Shown one piece after another: positions 14,879-21,950 of a stretch of 21,950 nt of DNA. Each line of letters opens with the position of its first letter. Positions within the stretch are counted from its first letter, which is position 1. The notes below the pieces were generated by a model that saw only the letters and a list, made by a program, of their open reading frames with translations, had not been told where the DNA came from and ran no database searches. Both the position numbers and the translations under genes were made by a program. The DNA lies in the NCBI GenBank assembly GCA_024681565.1, contig JAILAO010000075.1, positions 1 through 21,950 of the forward strand, read 5' to 3'. Source of the stretch: Bacteroidales bacterium (lineage in GTDB: Bacteria; Bacteroidota; Bacteroidia; Bacteroidales; UBA932).

Positions 14879-15738
14879 TGCTGCTCGCCGATTTCATCCG
14901 GAACGGCACCGCATGCCTGGAAGCCCTGTACCCTTCGCCCGAGGCGAGGGGTTTGGTTTTGATGCTCTGCGAGGAGAGACTCGGCATGCGCAGCTATACC
15001 CATATCATCGAACCGCGGACGGAGATTCCGGCAGACCACGAAGCGGAACTGCAGCAGGACCTGCAACGGCTCTGCCTGGGCGAGCCCGTGCAATATGTCC
15101 TGGGCGTGACGGAATTCTGCGGCCACCGTTTCGCCGTGGGACCGGGCGTACTGATTCCCCGGCCCGAGACGGAACTCCTGGTGGCCGAAGGGGTCCGGAG
15201 CCTCCGGGAGATGGCGCTGCCGCAGGCCCCGCAGGTGCTGGACCTGTGTACCGGATCCGGCTGCATCGCCTGGTCTGTCGCCCTGGAGATCCGGGATGCC
15301 CGGGTCTTCGGCGTGGACATTTCCGACACGGCCCTGGGCTATGCCCGCGGACAGTTTCCGTCCGTCCCGGAGCCGCCCCGCTTCCTGCAGGCCGACGTGC
15401 TGGATACGGAACAGGATTTCCCCTTCGGTCCGTTTGACCTGATCCTGGGCAATCCTCCCTATGTGCGCGAAAGCGAACGGGCGCAGATGCGCCGGAACGT
15501 CCTCGGCTACGAGCCGGCCCTGGCGCTCTTCGTGCCGGACGGAGATCCGCTCCGTTTCTACCGTGCCATCGCCCGCTGGGCACAGCGTTTCCTGCGGCCG
15601 GGCGGCGTGGGGCTGGTGGAGATCAACGAGTCCCTCGGGCCCGAAACCGCCGGCGTCTTCGAAGCCGCCGGTTTCAAAAATGTCCGGATCCAGCGGGATT
15701 TCTTCGAAAAATACCGTTTTATCCGTTTTTTCGCCTAG
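14878..15738 (+). CDS. prmC: Peptide chain release factor N5-glutamine methyltransferase
   Basis: SAM-dependent enzyme that methylates the GGQ glutamine of RF1 and RF2. The 286-aa protein has an N-terminal helical domain with the PrmC-typical LGEPVQYVLGVTEFCGHRF and IPRPETELL (~94-102). The Rossmann methyltransferase part has LDLCTGSGCIA (~121-131) and the substrate-binding NPPY at 192-195. The start is GTG and overlaps the ddl stop by one base (TAGTG); no alternative start preserves the N-terminal domain, so coupling to ddl is likely. Confidence 0.93.
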   Translation: MLLADFIRNGTACLEALYPSPEARGLVLMLCEERLGMRSYTHIIEPRTEIPADHEAELQQDLQRLCLGEPVQYVLGVTEFCGHRFAVGPGVLIPRPETELLVAEGVRSLREMALPQAPQVLDLCTGSGCIAWSVALEIRDARVFGVDISDTALGYARGQFPSVPEPPRFLQADVLDTEQDFPFGPFDLILGNPPYVRESERAQMRRNVLGYEPALALFVPDGDPLRFYRAIARWAQRFLRPGGVGLVEINESLGPETAGVFEAAGFKNVRIQRDFFEKYRFIRFFA

Positions 15739-15874
15739 CTGTCCAAGCGGCCCGGAAAAGCCCGGAAAGGACGGTTTTCTTCCTGCCCCCGGAAAATCTT
15801 CCGCTTAAACGTTTCTCTGAAGGAGAAAACGGATAAATGTCCGTCACTTTGCATCGAACCAAAACGTATGCAAA
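15739..15874 (+). promoter_or_regulatory. prmC to lipoprotein intergenic region: short repeats, weak hairpins, near-consensus -7 box
   Basis: CCCGGAAA occurs three times (15751, 15761, 15788). Two small hairpins are possible: CGGAA/TTCCG (15790-15803), and CGTTT-CTC/GAG-A-AAACG with one bulge (15810-15831). Neither is followed by a T run, so a terminator is not convincing. TCACTTTG (15844-15851) differs by one base from TAnnTTTG and sits 24 bases before the lipoprotein ATG, making it the best candidate promoter for that gene. Confidence 0.35.
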
Positions 15875-17059
15875 ATGAACGTGAAGACTTCTTTCCTCCT
15901 ACCGGGCCTGCTGCTGGCCCTGCTCACCGCCTGCGACGGGCAGAAAAGCAGTCTCGGCCTGTCCGGTTCGCCGGACGGCGGCCTGTTCACCCTCGCCGAC
16001 GTGGCGCAGATTCTCTCGGACCTCCCGCTGCAGCCGGAACATCTGGCCGAAGTCCACGACGCCGTCAGCGCCTCGTCCGGCAACGGATACGACGAAGAAT
16101 ACCTCCTTTCCGACCTGTTCAACGCCCCGGGCGCCGGCGTCGGAGATGACGGGCAGCCGACCAAGGCCGGCAGCTACAAAACCCCGCTGCGGGACCTGTT
16201 CGCCGACTATCTGACGGAAAAATACGGCACCAAAGCCGGTGCCGCGGATATCGAACGCTACCTCAACGCCTTGATTGAATCGGACATGCAGATCTACTGG
16301 CCCTATTCCGAAGACTGGGACGGAAAGCGTTTCCCCATCGTGACCTTCGATCCGGGATACGGTGCCGAGTCCAATTACGGCTATGAAGTGCGGCTCGATG
16401 CCAACGGCGCCCATGTCGTCGATTCGGTCTTCGTCACGGAGGAGGTCGCCCGGGACCGGCCCGTCTGGGTCGTCAACCGCAATGACGACGCGGCTTTCAC
16501 CCCGCTGGAATTTTTCGCGGAGGAGTCCGGGACCAAGGCCGGGAAGAACAGCGGGAAGGACTCGGAAGACAAAGAATACATCCTCAGTATCCGGGATTTC
16601 AAGATGCTGCGCAACTATGACTCCTGGTTCGGCGGGGCCTCTGAGTTTTTCGTGAAGTGCGGTGCCGTGGACGGCTTCAAGGCCTCCAAGGACGACGATC
16701 TCAAGAACTATTCGCCCAGCCTGACGGATTTCATGATTGTCGTGAAGCGGAACCAGGTCGGCAGGAAAGTCCCTTTCAACGCAGTCCTGCTGACCAATTT
16801 CACCGAGCAGATGGAAAAGATCGCCTTCATGGTCGTCGAGGACGACGGCGGGACCACGACGAGCTGGAAATGCAGCGCCATCGTCAAATACAACTCCAAG
16901 CAATATGGATTCGAACTGGAAATCCCCTACCGGGACAAGGACGACGTAGTCTGGCGCGGGCAGCTCACGCGCAATTTCTTCAAAGACCTGTTCGGGAAAG
17001 AGGGCGGTACGCTGACCGGACGCTTCGGCGACGTAGAGATCACTTTTGCGCTGGAGTAA
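15875..17059 (+). CDS. Lipoprotein of unknown function
   Basis: 394 aa. The N-terminus is a lipoprotein signal peptide with lipobox LTAC and acylated C20. I do not recognise the family. A short acidic helical region follows (~37-135), then a strand-rich region containing YWPYSEDWDGKRFP (~141-154) and, after ~240, alternating hydrophobic strands (FMIVVKR, AFMVVEDDGG, AIVKYNSKQYGFELEI) that suggest a beta-sandwich. The tetrapeptide TKAG occurs three times (96-99, 119-122, 220-223), each at what looks like a loop. It is probably surface or periplasmic and has its own weak promoter. The last 20 bases overlap the end of the convergent U32 gene. Confidence 0.85.
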   Translation: MNVKTSFLLPGLLLALLTACDGQKSSLGLSGSPDGGLFTLADVAQILSDLPLQPEHLAEVHDAVSASSGNGYDEEYLLSDLFNAPGAGVGDDGQPTKAGSYKTPLRDLFADYLTEKYGTKAGAADIERYLNALIESDMQIYWPYSEDWDGKRFPIVTFDPGYGAESNYGYEVRLDANGAHVVDSVFVTEEVARDRPVWVVNRNDDAAFTPLEFFAEESGTKAGKNSGKDSEDKEYILSIRDFKMLRNYDSWFGGASEFFVKCGAVDGFKASKDDDLKNYSPSLTDFMIVVKRNQVGRKVPFNAVLLTNFTEQMEKIAFMVVEDDGGTTTSWKCSAIVKYNSKQYGFELEIPYRDKDDVVWRGQLTRNFFKDLFGKEGGTLTGRFGDVEITFALE

Positions 17060-18806
17060 CCGTCATCTCGCAGGCCTTGCAGTCGAAATGGAGGGCCAGG
17101 CGGCGGCCATTGTTGAGCAGATACAGCTCCTGAGGCGCCTGGGCGCCCTGGTATTTCGGGCAGAGCCCGAGTTCATAACGGACGCAATAGCGGCTCCGCA
17201 TCAATTCGGTCCGGGAAGTGTCCCGGGGGGATGTTCCGTCCGGGACGGGCCGGACAAAATCGGGAGCGCCCTGCGCCAGGGGATGGGCGCGGCAGGGCAG
17301 GGCGTCGATGTCCTCGGCGACCAGGCGGCGGATGCCGTTGATGGTCGAAGCACTGAGCAGCGGCAGCTTGCCTCCGGCCGTTTCCACCGACAGTTCCTCT
17401 ACCGAGAAACGGTAGATTCCGCTCCGCTTGGAGAGCTGCTCGCGCAGCATCGCTTCCGCACGTTCGCGGTTCTCGGCCGTCTCGACGTCCGTATGAAAAG
17501 GACTGACGACTTCCCGTCCGTCCTGGCTCAGCGCCCGCACCTCGAGAACGTATTTACCATGGATACGCACAGACAGGCGGACCGGGATCTCCCGGCGGCA
17601 GGCCTGCGCCTCCAGGGCTTTCTCGAAGGCGGCGTTGATATTGCGGTAGAGGGTCATCCCCTCCCGCAGGTCGGGTACCTCCTTGCAGCTCACCTTCAGC
17701 CCTTCGCAGACGTCTCCGCGGAAACCGGTGACGCCGTCCGCCGTCGTGAAGGCGAAGCCGTCGCCGTTGCGCAGCTCGAGACCCCGGCGCAGGGGTTCGA
17801 CGCGGAACTGCATCGTGCGCCCGGGCGTCCGGCGGATCTGCCGGACCGTGCCGATCCGTTCGCCCATCGACTTGGGTGCATCCATCGAGGACCAGCGGCC
17901 GCGTTTCCCGTCCAGGAACAGCTCCGTATAGCCGCGGTTGAACGTTTTGTCCGTATCCGGGACGAATCCGCCCGTCACTTCCCCGAAAGAGGCGCGGCAG
18001 TATCGGTCCGGGTGCTCCGCGACCAGGCGGTCCAGGGCCAGAGAATAGTCCCGCACGACATTCTTCACATACGAGGCGCTCTTGAGCCGTCCCTCGATCT
18101 TGAACGAGGAGACCCCGGCCTCTGCCAGGTCTCCGAGGCGGGCGCGGAGATTGAAATCTTTCAGGGAGAGGACCGCCTTGTTGCGGAGCAGCACGCGGCC
18201 GTCCCCGTCCACCAGGTCATAGAGCGAACGGCAGGCCTGGATGCACTCACCCCGGTCCGCGCTCCGGCCGTCGATGTATTCCGACAGGCGGCAGTCCCCG
18301 CTGTAGCAGACACACAACGCTCCGTGCACGAAGAATTCCACCTCGCAGCGTACGGCCGAGCAGATCTCCCGGATGGTCTCCAGGGACAGCTCCCGCTCCA
18401 GGATGATGCGGGCGCAACCCAGGGATTCGTAATAACGGGCCCGCTCCACATCGCGGATGGCGCACTGGGTCGAAGCGTGCAGCGGCACCGTGATATCGTC
18501 CCAGGCTGCGATCCGGGGCTCCCGGATGATGAAGGCATCCGCTCCGGCAGCCTGGGCCCGGAGCAGCTGGCGGTGGGCTTCCTCCGCTTCGCCATCCAGC
18601 CACAGGGTGTTGAACGTGACGAAGATACGGGCACCGAAACGATGCGCGTAGGAGCACAGCTCCGCGATATCCTCAAAACTGTTGCCGGCCGCCTTGCGGG
18701 CACCGAAATCCGGGCCCGCTATATATACGGCATCGGCACCGCAGTCGATGGCTGCGATGCCGATATCCTTGTTTCTGGCAGGCGCCAGCAACTCAAGACA
18801 CTGCAT
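17040..18806 (-). CDS. Peptidase U32 family protein, RlhA/TrhP-like RNA hydroxylase candidate
   Basis: 588 aa. The U32 signature is exact: E157-FFVHGALC-VCYSGDC-RLS175, with further cysteines at 188 and 192 (GECIQAC). The N-terminus (LELLAPARNKDIGIAAIDCGADAVYIAG) is the usual TIM-barrel-like start. After ~370 a collagenase-like DUF3656-type domain follows, and the C-terminus adds RYCVRYELGLCPKYQ and FDCKACEM, likely metal or Fe-S ligands. E. coli proteins with this architecture (RlhA, TrhP) hydroxylate 23S rRNA or tRNA from prephenate-dependent chemistry, so the old 'protease' label is doubtful. RlhA-like function is inferred. The ATG overlaps the TPR gene stop by one base (TAATG). Confidence 0.88.
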   Translation of the reverse strand: MQCLELLAPARNKDIGIAAIDCGADAVYIAGPDFGARKAAGNSFEDIAELCSYAHRFGARIFVTFNTLWLDGEAEEAHRQLLRAQAAGADAFIIREPRIAAWDDITVPLHASTQCAIRDVERARYYESLGCARIILERELSLETIREICSAVRCEVEFFVHGALCVCYSGDCRLSEYIDGRSADRGECIQACRSLYDLVDGDGRVLLRNKAVLSLKDFNLRARLGDLAEAGVSSFKIEGRLKSASYVKNVVRDYSLALDRLVAEHPDRYCRASFGEVTGGFVPDTDKTFNRGYTELFLDGKRGRWSSMDAPKSMGERIGTVRQIRRTPGRTMQFRVEPLRRGLELRNGDGFAFTTADGVTGFRGDVCEGLKVSCKEVPDLREGMTLYRNINAAFEKALEAQACRREIPVRLSVRIHGKYVLEVRALSQDGREVVSPFHTDVETAENRERAEAMLREQLSKRSGIYRFSVEELSVETAGGKLPLLSASTINGIRRLVAEDIDALPCRAHPLAQGAPDFVRPVPDGTSPRDTSRTELMRSRYCVRYELGLCPKYQGAQAPQELYLLNNGRRLALHFDCKACEMTVTPAQK

Positions 18807-19738
18807 TATTTGAGTGCGTCGAGCATCTTCTTGGCCTCGGCACCATACTTGGCGTCGCTGGAAGCCTTGGTGTAGAACTCCCGGGCCTTGGCGTTGTTCT
18901 TGGCCTGCTGGTAGAGGGCACCGACCGTGAAGGCAATCGCACCGGCGTTGCTCGCGCTCGGAGAGACCTCCAGATATTTCTCGAAGTACTTGATGGCGTC
19001 ATTGTTCTTGCCGGCGAGTTGGGAAGCCTGACCGGCGATCTGCCAGGCCTGGGCGTTCTCGGTGAAGTCGTTCACCTTGACGGCGGCGGTCACGGCATCC
19101 GCAAATTTCTTGGCCTTGAGCGCGGCAACAGCCTCCTTGAGATAGATATTGCCGAGCTGCTTGTTGGCCGTGGCCTCCTGGCCGTTGGCGGCAGCCGTCT
19201 CGAAAGCGGCCTTGGCCTCATCGAGCTTGCCTGCGCCATTGAGGGCGACACCGAGACGGAGCGCGGCGGCACCGTTGGTCGGATCCGCATCCAGCACCTC
19301 TTTGTATGCTGCGGCGGCACCAGCATAGTCCTTGGCGTTCAGCAGGGTGCCGGCCTTGGACATCTTGACCTGCGGGATCAGTTCCTTGGCCTCGGCGAGG
19401 GCGTCGGCGGCCTCGTACTTCTCCGCCACGGCGGATGCCTCGGCGAGCTTGGCGACAGCCTCATCGAACTTGGACTCCTTCACCAGGTCTTTCGCCATGG
19501 AGAGAACGAGGTTCGGAATGATATTTTTGCAGTTGGCAACGACCTCCTGGCCTTCTTCGCCAAGGGCGGTGGCAACTTCGAGTGCCTGTTCAAAAGACTT
19601 GAGTGCGCCGTCTTTGTCTCCAGCGGAAACGGCCTCCGCACCGGCGTTGTACAATTCGGTCGCCGCGGCAAGATCCTGCGCATAAGCGGCGCCGAGGGCA
19701 ACTACGAGAGCTGCAACAGAAGCGATTAATTTTTTCAT
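18806..19738 (-). CDS. Exported tetratricopeptide-repeat protein
   Basis: 310 aa from the ATG at 19738. Earlier in-frame codons lie upstream of the promoter and would bury the signal peptide. Residues 1-21 (KKLIASVAALVVALGAAYAQ) are a clean signal peptide, so the protein is periplasmic. The rest is alanine-rich paired helices with TPR spacing, e.g. YAGAAAAYKEVLDADPTNGAAAL, KLDEAKAAFETAA and DAIKYFEKYLEVSPSASNAG, so about five to six repeats and no catalytic domain. It is probably a scaffold; partner unknown. It is the first gene of a two-gene unit with the U32 gene. Confidence 0.9.
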   Translation of the reverse strand: MKKLIASVAALVVALGAAYAQDLAAATELYNAGAEAVSAGDKDGALKSFEQALEVATALGEEGQEVVANCKNIIPNLVLSMAKDLVKESKFDEAVAKLAEASAVAEKYEAADALAEAKELIPQVKMSKAGTLLNAKDYAGAAAAYKEVLDADPTNGAAALRLGVALNGAGKLDEAKAAFETAAANGQEATANKQLGNIYLKEAVAALKAKKFADAVTAAVKVNDFTENAQAWQIAGQASQLAGKNNDAIKYFEKYLEVSPSASNAGAIAFTVGALYQQAKNNAKAREFYTKASSDAKYGAEAKKMLDALK

Positions 19739-19778
19739 AATACCATTATAGTTTTTTTTAGATTTAGTCGCATAAGTA

Positions 19779-19812
19779 CAAATATAATCATTTTCTTTTA
19801 TACTTTTGCAAA
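19779..19812 (-). promoter_or_regulatory. Promoter of the TPR-U32 operon
   Basis: Minus strand TATATTTG (19786-19779) is an exact TAnnTTTG -7 box. TTTG at 19812-19809, 22 bases upstream, is a good -33 element. The predicted leader of about 35 bases is very A-rich before the ATG at 19738, as is common in Bacteroidota, where A-rich leaders replace Shine-Dalgarno sequences. Confidence 0.7.
19801..19808 (+). promoter_or_regulatory. -7 box of the M16-like gene, overlapping the divergent TPR promoter
   Basis: TACTTTTG (19801-19808) matches TAnnTTTG exactly. It shares the palindrome TTTGCAAA (19805-19812) with the -33 element of the divergent TPR promoter. The predicted transcription start, about seven bases downstream, is within a few bases of the ATG at 19818, so the mRNA would be leaderless or nearly so. 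No convincing -33 element is seen. Confidence 0.5.
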
Positions 19813-19817
19813 TACGT

Positions 19818-21950
19818 ATGCCAAAGTTTTCTAAACACATATCGTGCCTAATTGGTCTCCTGCTCGGATTTTTTGCCCTGGGACAAGAGCTTCCGAGCCT
19901 CGGGATCGCCCCAGAAATCAAGCGGGGAGACCTTCCGGACGGTATTCGCTTCTACCTGGTCACCAATCCCGCACAAAAAGGATTTGCCGACTTCGCCCTG
20001 GTCCAGCGCGGCCTGCGGGAAGAAGCCGAAGCCCGCGAATCGCTCCGAAGCCTGCCGCATTTCGGTGACCGGGCACCCTACCGGTTCCTGGCCGACAACG
20101 GGGTCGGCTATTCCGAAGAGGGATTCATCTCCCTCCCGGCGGATGCGGCGCTCTATACCTTCCGGGACGTCCCTACCTACAACGAAAGCGTCGCGGACTC
20201 GACCCTGCTGATGCTGTTCGACATGGCATCCAAATACCAGAAACCACAAGCCGTCATCGTCTGCGGGGACATCGACGCCGACAAGATCCAGGAGCGGATG
20301 GGGCTGCTCTCGATGATGGTCCCGACGCTGGAAAAGAATTACAAGGGCCTGGAATATTCCTGGAGCCCCAGGGATACCGTTTCGCTGCTGATGACGCTCA
20401 ATACGACGGAGGACGTCGCCGCCATCAATGCCATCTTCCGCTCGCAGCGGCTTCCGGAAGAAGTGATGAACACGCCGCAGCCGCTGGTCTCCAAGGCCTA
20501 TTCCGACCAGCTCGGAGAAATCGTCCGCTCACGCGTCGTCCGGAGTTTCCGCAATGCGGGCATCCCGCTCGGCGATTTCCAATACCGCTATCTGGACAGC
20601 GCGACGGGTCCCGGTGACGAGCTCCACTCTTTTACGGTCTATACCTCGGCACGCCGGCTGGATGCCGCCACGCGCCAGTTCTCCTCCGTGCTTTCCTCCC
20701 TGGACAAGGAGGGTGCCGGGGCCGTGGAATTCCGCGACACCAAGGAACGCCTGATCTCAGAAGCCAAACGCCACGAAGGCGGACGCCGGCTGACCAACCG
20801 GGACTATCTCGACAAGTGCGTGTCTTCCTACCTCTATGGTTCCAACCTCGCCTCGGAAGCCACCCTGAACGACTTCATCGTCAGCCGACGGCTGGACGAC
20901 GAGCGGGAACGGGAACTGTTCAACGGTTTCGCTCAGGCCCTGCTCGATTCGGCCCGCAACCTCACGCTGCGCTATGACATTCCCGACCGGGGATGGAGCA
21001 AAAAAGGCATTCTGCGCTCTTTCAATGAAGCCTGGGCCCACCCTGCCCCCGCCGAAGAATACAAAGCCAATTTCGGAGATACGCTCTCGCTCTACCAGCC
21101 GAGCGCCAAAGTCCGGCTCCGGGCCGAAGCGGCGGAACCCATTTCCGGCGGACAGATGTGGACCTTCTCCAACGGAATCAAGGTCATCTACAAGAAGATG
21201 GCCGGCCAGGGCGAATTCCGCTACGCGCTGCTGCTGCGCGGCGGCGTGGCCGATGTCCCGGCCCTGCAGGCGGGAGAGAGCGCCTTTGTCGGCGACATGC
21301 TTCCGCTGAGCGGAGTTGCCGGACTCAACGGGGCCGATTTCCACGAAATGCTGCTGGCCAACGGCATCACGATGCAGGAAACCGCGACCCTGTCCGACCT
21401 GCGCATCACCGGACTCGCCCCCAGGGCCAAGCTCCCGCTGCTGCTGCGCGCCCTGCTCTCCATCGCGGACGCCCGGCAGCCGTCCCAACCGGCCTTTGAT
21501 TATTACAAATCCGGGGAAACCCTCCGGCTGGACATGGAAGCCCTCTCGCCACGAGATGTCAATTCTCTGATGGACAGCCTGATGCGGCCGAACTACTTCT
21601 ATACGGACCGCAAGCACATCTCTCGTTTGCGCGATGACCTGCCGGTGCGCTCCGAGCAATATTTCTCCTCCGTATTCGACAAGGTTGGCGACGGCATCCT
21701 GGTTTTCATGGGCGACTTGAATGAAGATGTCCTCAAACGGGAGCTGACCCGGACGCTCGGCGATTTCAAGACCCAGAAGAAATACGCCCAGCGGCCCCGC
21801 GTGGCCAGTCCCATCGCGTCCGGCTCGGTCACCCTCACCGCCGAATCCGCTCCCGGTGTGGTCGGCGGCGGCGAGATCGGCGTGAATATCGGCATGACCG
21901 CCGCCATCCCGTTCAGCATGGAGAATTACATGTCCTTCAAGGTCGCCTGC
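19818..21950 (+). CDS. Exported M16-fold protein lacking the zinc motif (3' end cut by the window)
   Basis: 711 codons are present with no stop before the edge. Residues 1-22 form a signal peptide (CLIGLLLGFFALGQ). The start of the mature protein, LPDGIRFYLVTNPAQKGFADFALVQRG, matches the first strands of M16 (insulinase-family) domains. Where HxxEH should follow, the sequence instead reads EARESLRSLPHFGDRAPYRFLADNGVGY, so zinc binding and the catalytic glutamate are absent. A second M16-like domain starts near 438 (FSNGIKVIYKK, then LLLRGGVADVP) and also lacks HxxEH; a third part starts before the edge. The likely role is non-catalytic, such as a partner of an active M16 peptidase, as in other M16 A/B pairs. 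The ATG at 19818 is the only start that keeps the signal peptide. Confidence 0.82.
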   Translation, partial: MPKFSKHISCLIGLLLGFFALGQELPSLGIAPEIKRGDLPDGIRFYLVTNPAQKGFADFALVQRGLREEAEARESLRSLPHFGDRAPYRFLADNGVGYSEEGFISLPADAALYTFRDVPTYNESVADSTLLMLFDMASKYQKPQAVIVCGDIDADKIQERMGLLSMMVPTLEKNYKGLEYSWSPRDTVSLLMTLNTTEDVAAINAIFRSQRLPEEVMNTPQPLVSKAYSDQLGEIVRSRVVRSFRNAGIPLGDFQYRYLDSATGPGDELHSFTVYTSARRLDAATRQFSSVLSSLDKEGAGAVEFRDTKERLISEAKRHEGGRRLTNRDYLDKCVSSYLYGSNLASEATLNDFIVSRRLDDERERELFNGFAQALLDSARNLTLRYDIPDRGWSKKGILRSFNEAWAHPAPAEEYKANFGDTLSLYQPSAKVRLRAEAAEPISGGQMWTFSNGIKVIYKKMAGQGEFRYALLLRGGVADVPALQAGESAFVGDMLPLSGVAGLNGADFHEMLLANGITMQETATLSDLRITGLAPRAKLPLLLRALLSIADARQPSQPAFDYYKSGETLRLDMEALSPRDVNSLMDSLMRPNYFYTDRKHISRLRDDLPVRSEQYFSSVFDKVGDGILVFMGDLNEDVLKRELTRTLGDFKTQKKYAQRPRVASPIASGSVTLTAESAPGVVGGGEIGVNIGMTAAIPFSMENYMSFKVAC

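Noticed and set aside
15711..15736. T-rich end of prmC (two CCGTTTT copies) as a terminator
   Set aside because: It lies inside the coding sequence and no stable stem precedes the T runs.
1..21950. CRISPR array, insertion sequence, prophage or secretion-system cluster
   Set aside because: No regularly spaced repeats, transposase, integrase or phage structural genes were found on either strand; apart from the intron the region is ordinary chromosomal housekeeping DNA.

Overview
The window reads as a chromosomal segment of a GC-rich member of the Bacteroidota, most likely Bacteroidales. This is inferred from three things: the protein families (a mreBCD-pbp2-rodA operon, a TopA with C-terminal repeats instead of zinc fingers, a Bacteroidales-type U32 protein); promoters matching the Bacteroidota -7 element TAnnTTTG rather than a sigma70 -10 box; and nearly absent Shine-Dalgarno sequences. 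No genus can be fixed from sequence alone. Most of the window is compact housekeeping DNA, with cell-shape and cell-wall genes dominating.

Layout. Positions 1-729 (minus strand) hold the most unusual object: the 5' half of a tRNA-Leu gene interrupted in its anticodon loop by an AT-rich group I intron. The intron encodes an HNH homing endonuclease, and its catalytic core (P3 to P8) can be folded by eye. The 3' exon lies outside the left edge. Positions 779-7768 (minus) are a tight operon mreB-mreC-mreD-pbp2-rodA plus a secreted fused alpha/beta-hydrolase + SGNH esterase. An inverted repeat holding opposed -7 boxes separates mreB from ispD (plus, 7843-8535). ispD runs convergently into an Lrp/AsnC regulator that lies directly behind topA (minus, 8507-11323).

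Another divergent intergenic region (11324-11479), with a near-mirror promoter pair, a 19-nt perfect palindrome and a possible two-state leader hairpin, separates topA from a plus-strand operon pbp1A-ddl-prmC (11480-15738). A lipoprotein of unknown function follows (15875-17059) and overlaps the end of a convergent U32 hydroxylase-like gene. That gene is coupled by a TAATG junction to an exported TPR protein (minus, 17040-19738). The right edge holds a truncated, exported M16-fold protein whose expected zinc motif is missing (19818 onward). It is transcribed from a promoter that overlaps the divergent TPR promoter.

Functional picture: MreBCD, PBP2 and RodA form the elongasome that drives lateral wall synthesis. 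PBP1A adds glycan polymerisation and crosslinking, and Ddl supplies the D-Ala-D-Ala precursor. IspD makes isoprenoid precursors, which feed the undecaprenyl carrier. The esterase at the end of the rod operon may act on envelope or imported polysaccharide esters, but its substrate is unknown.
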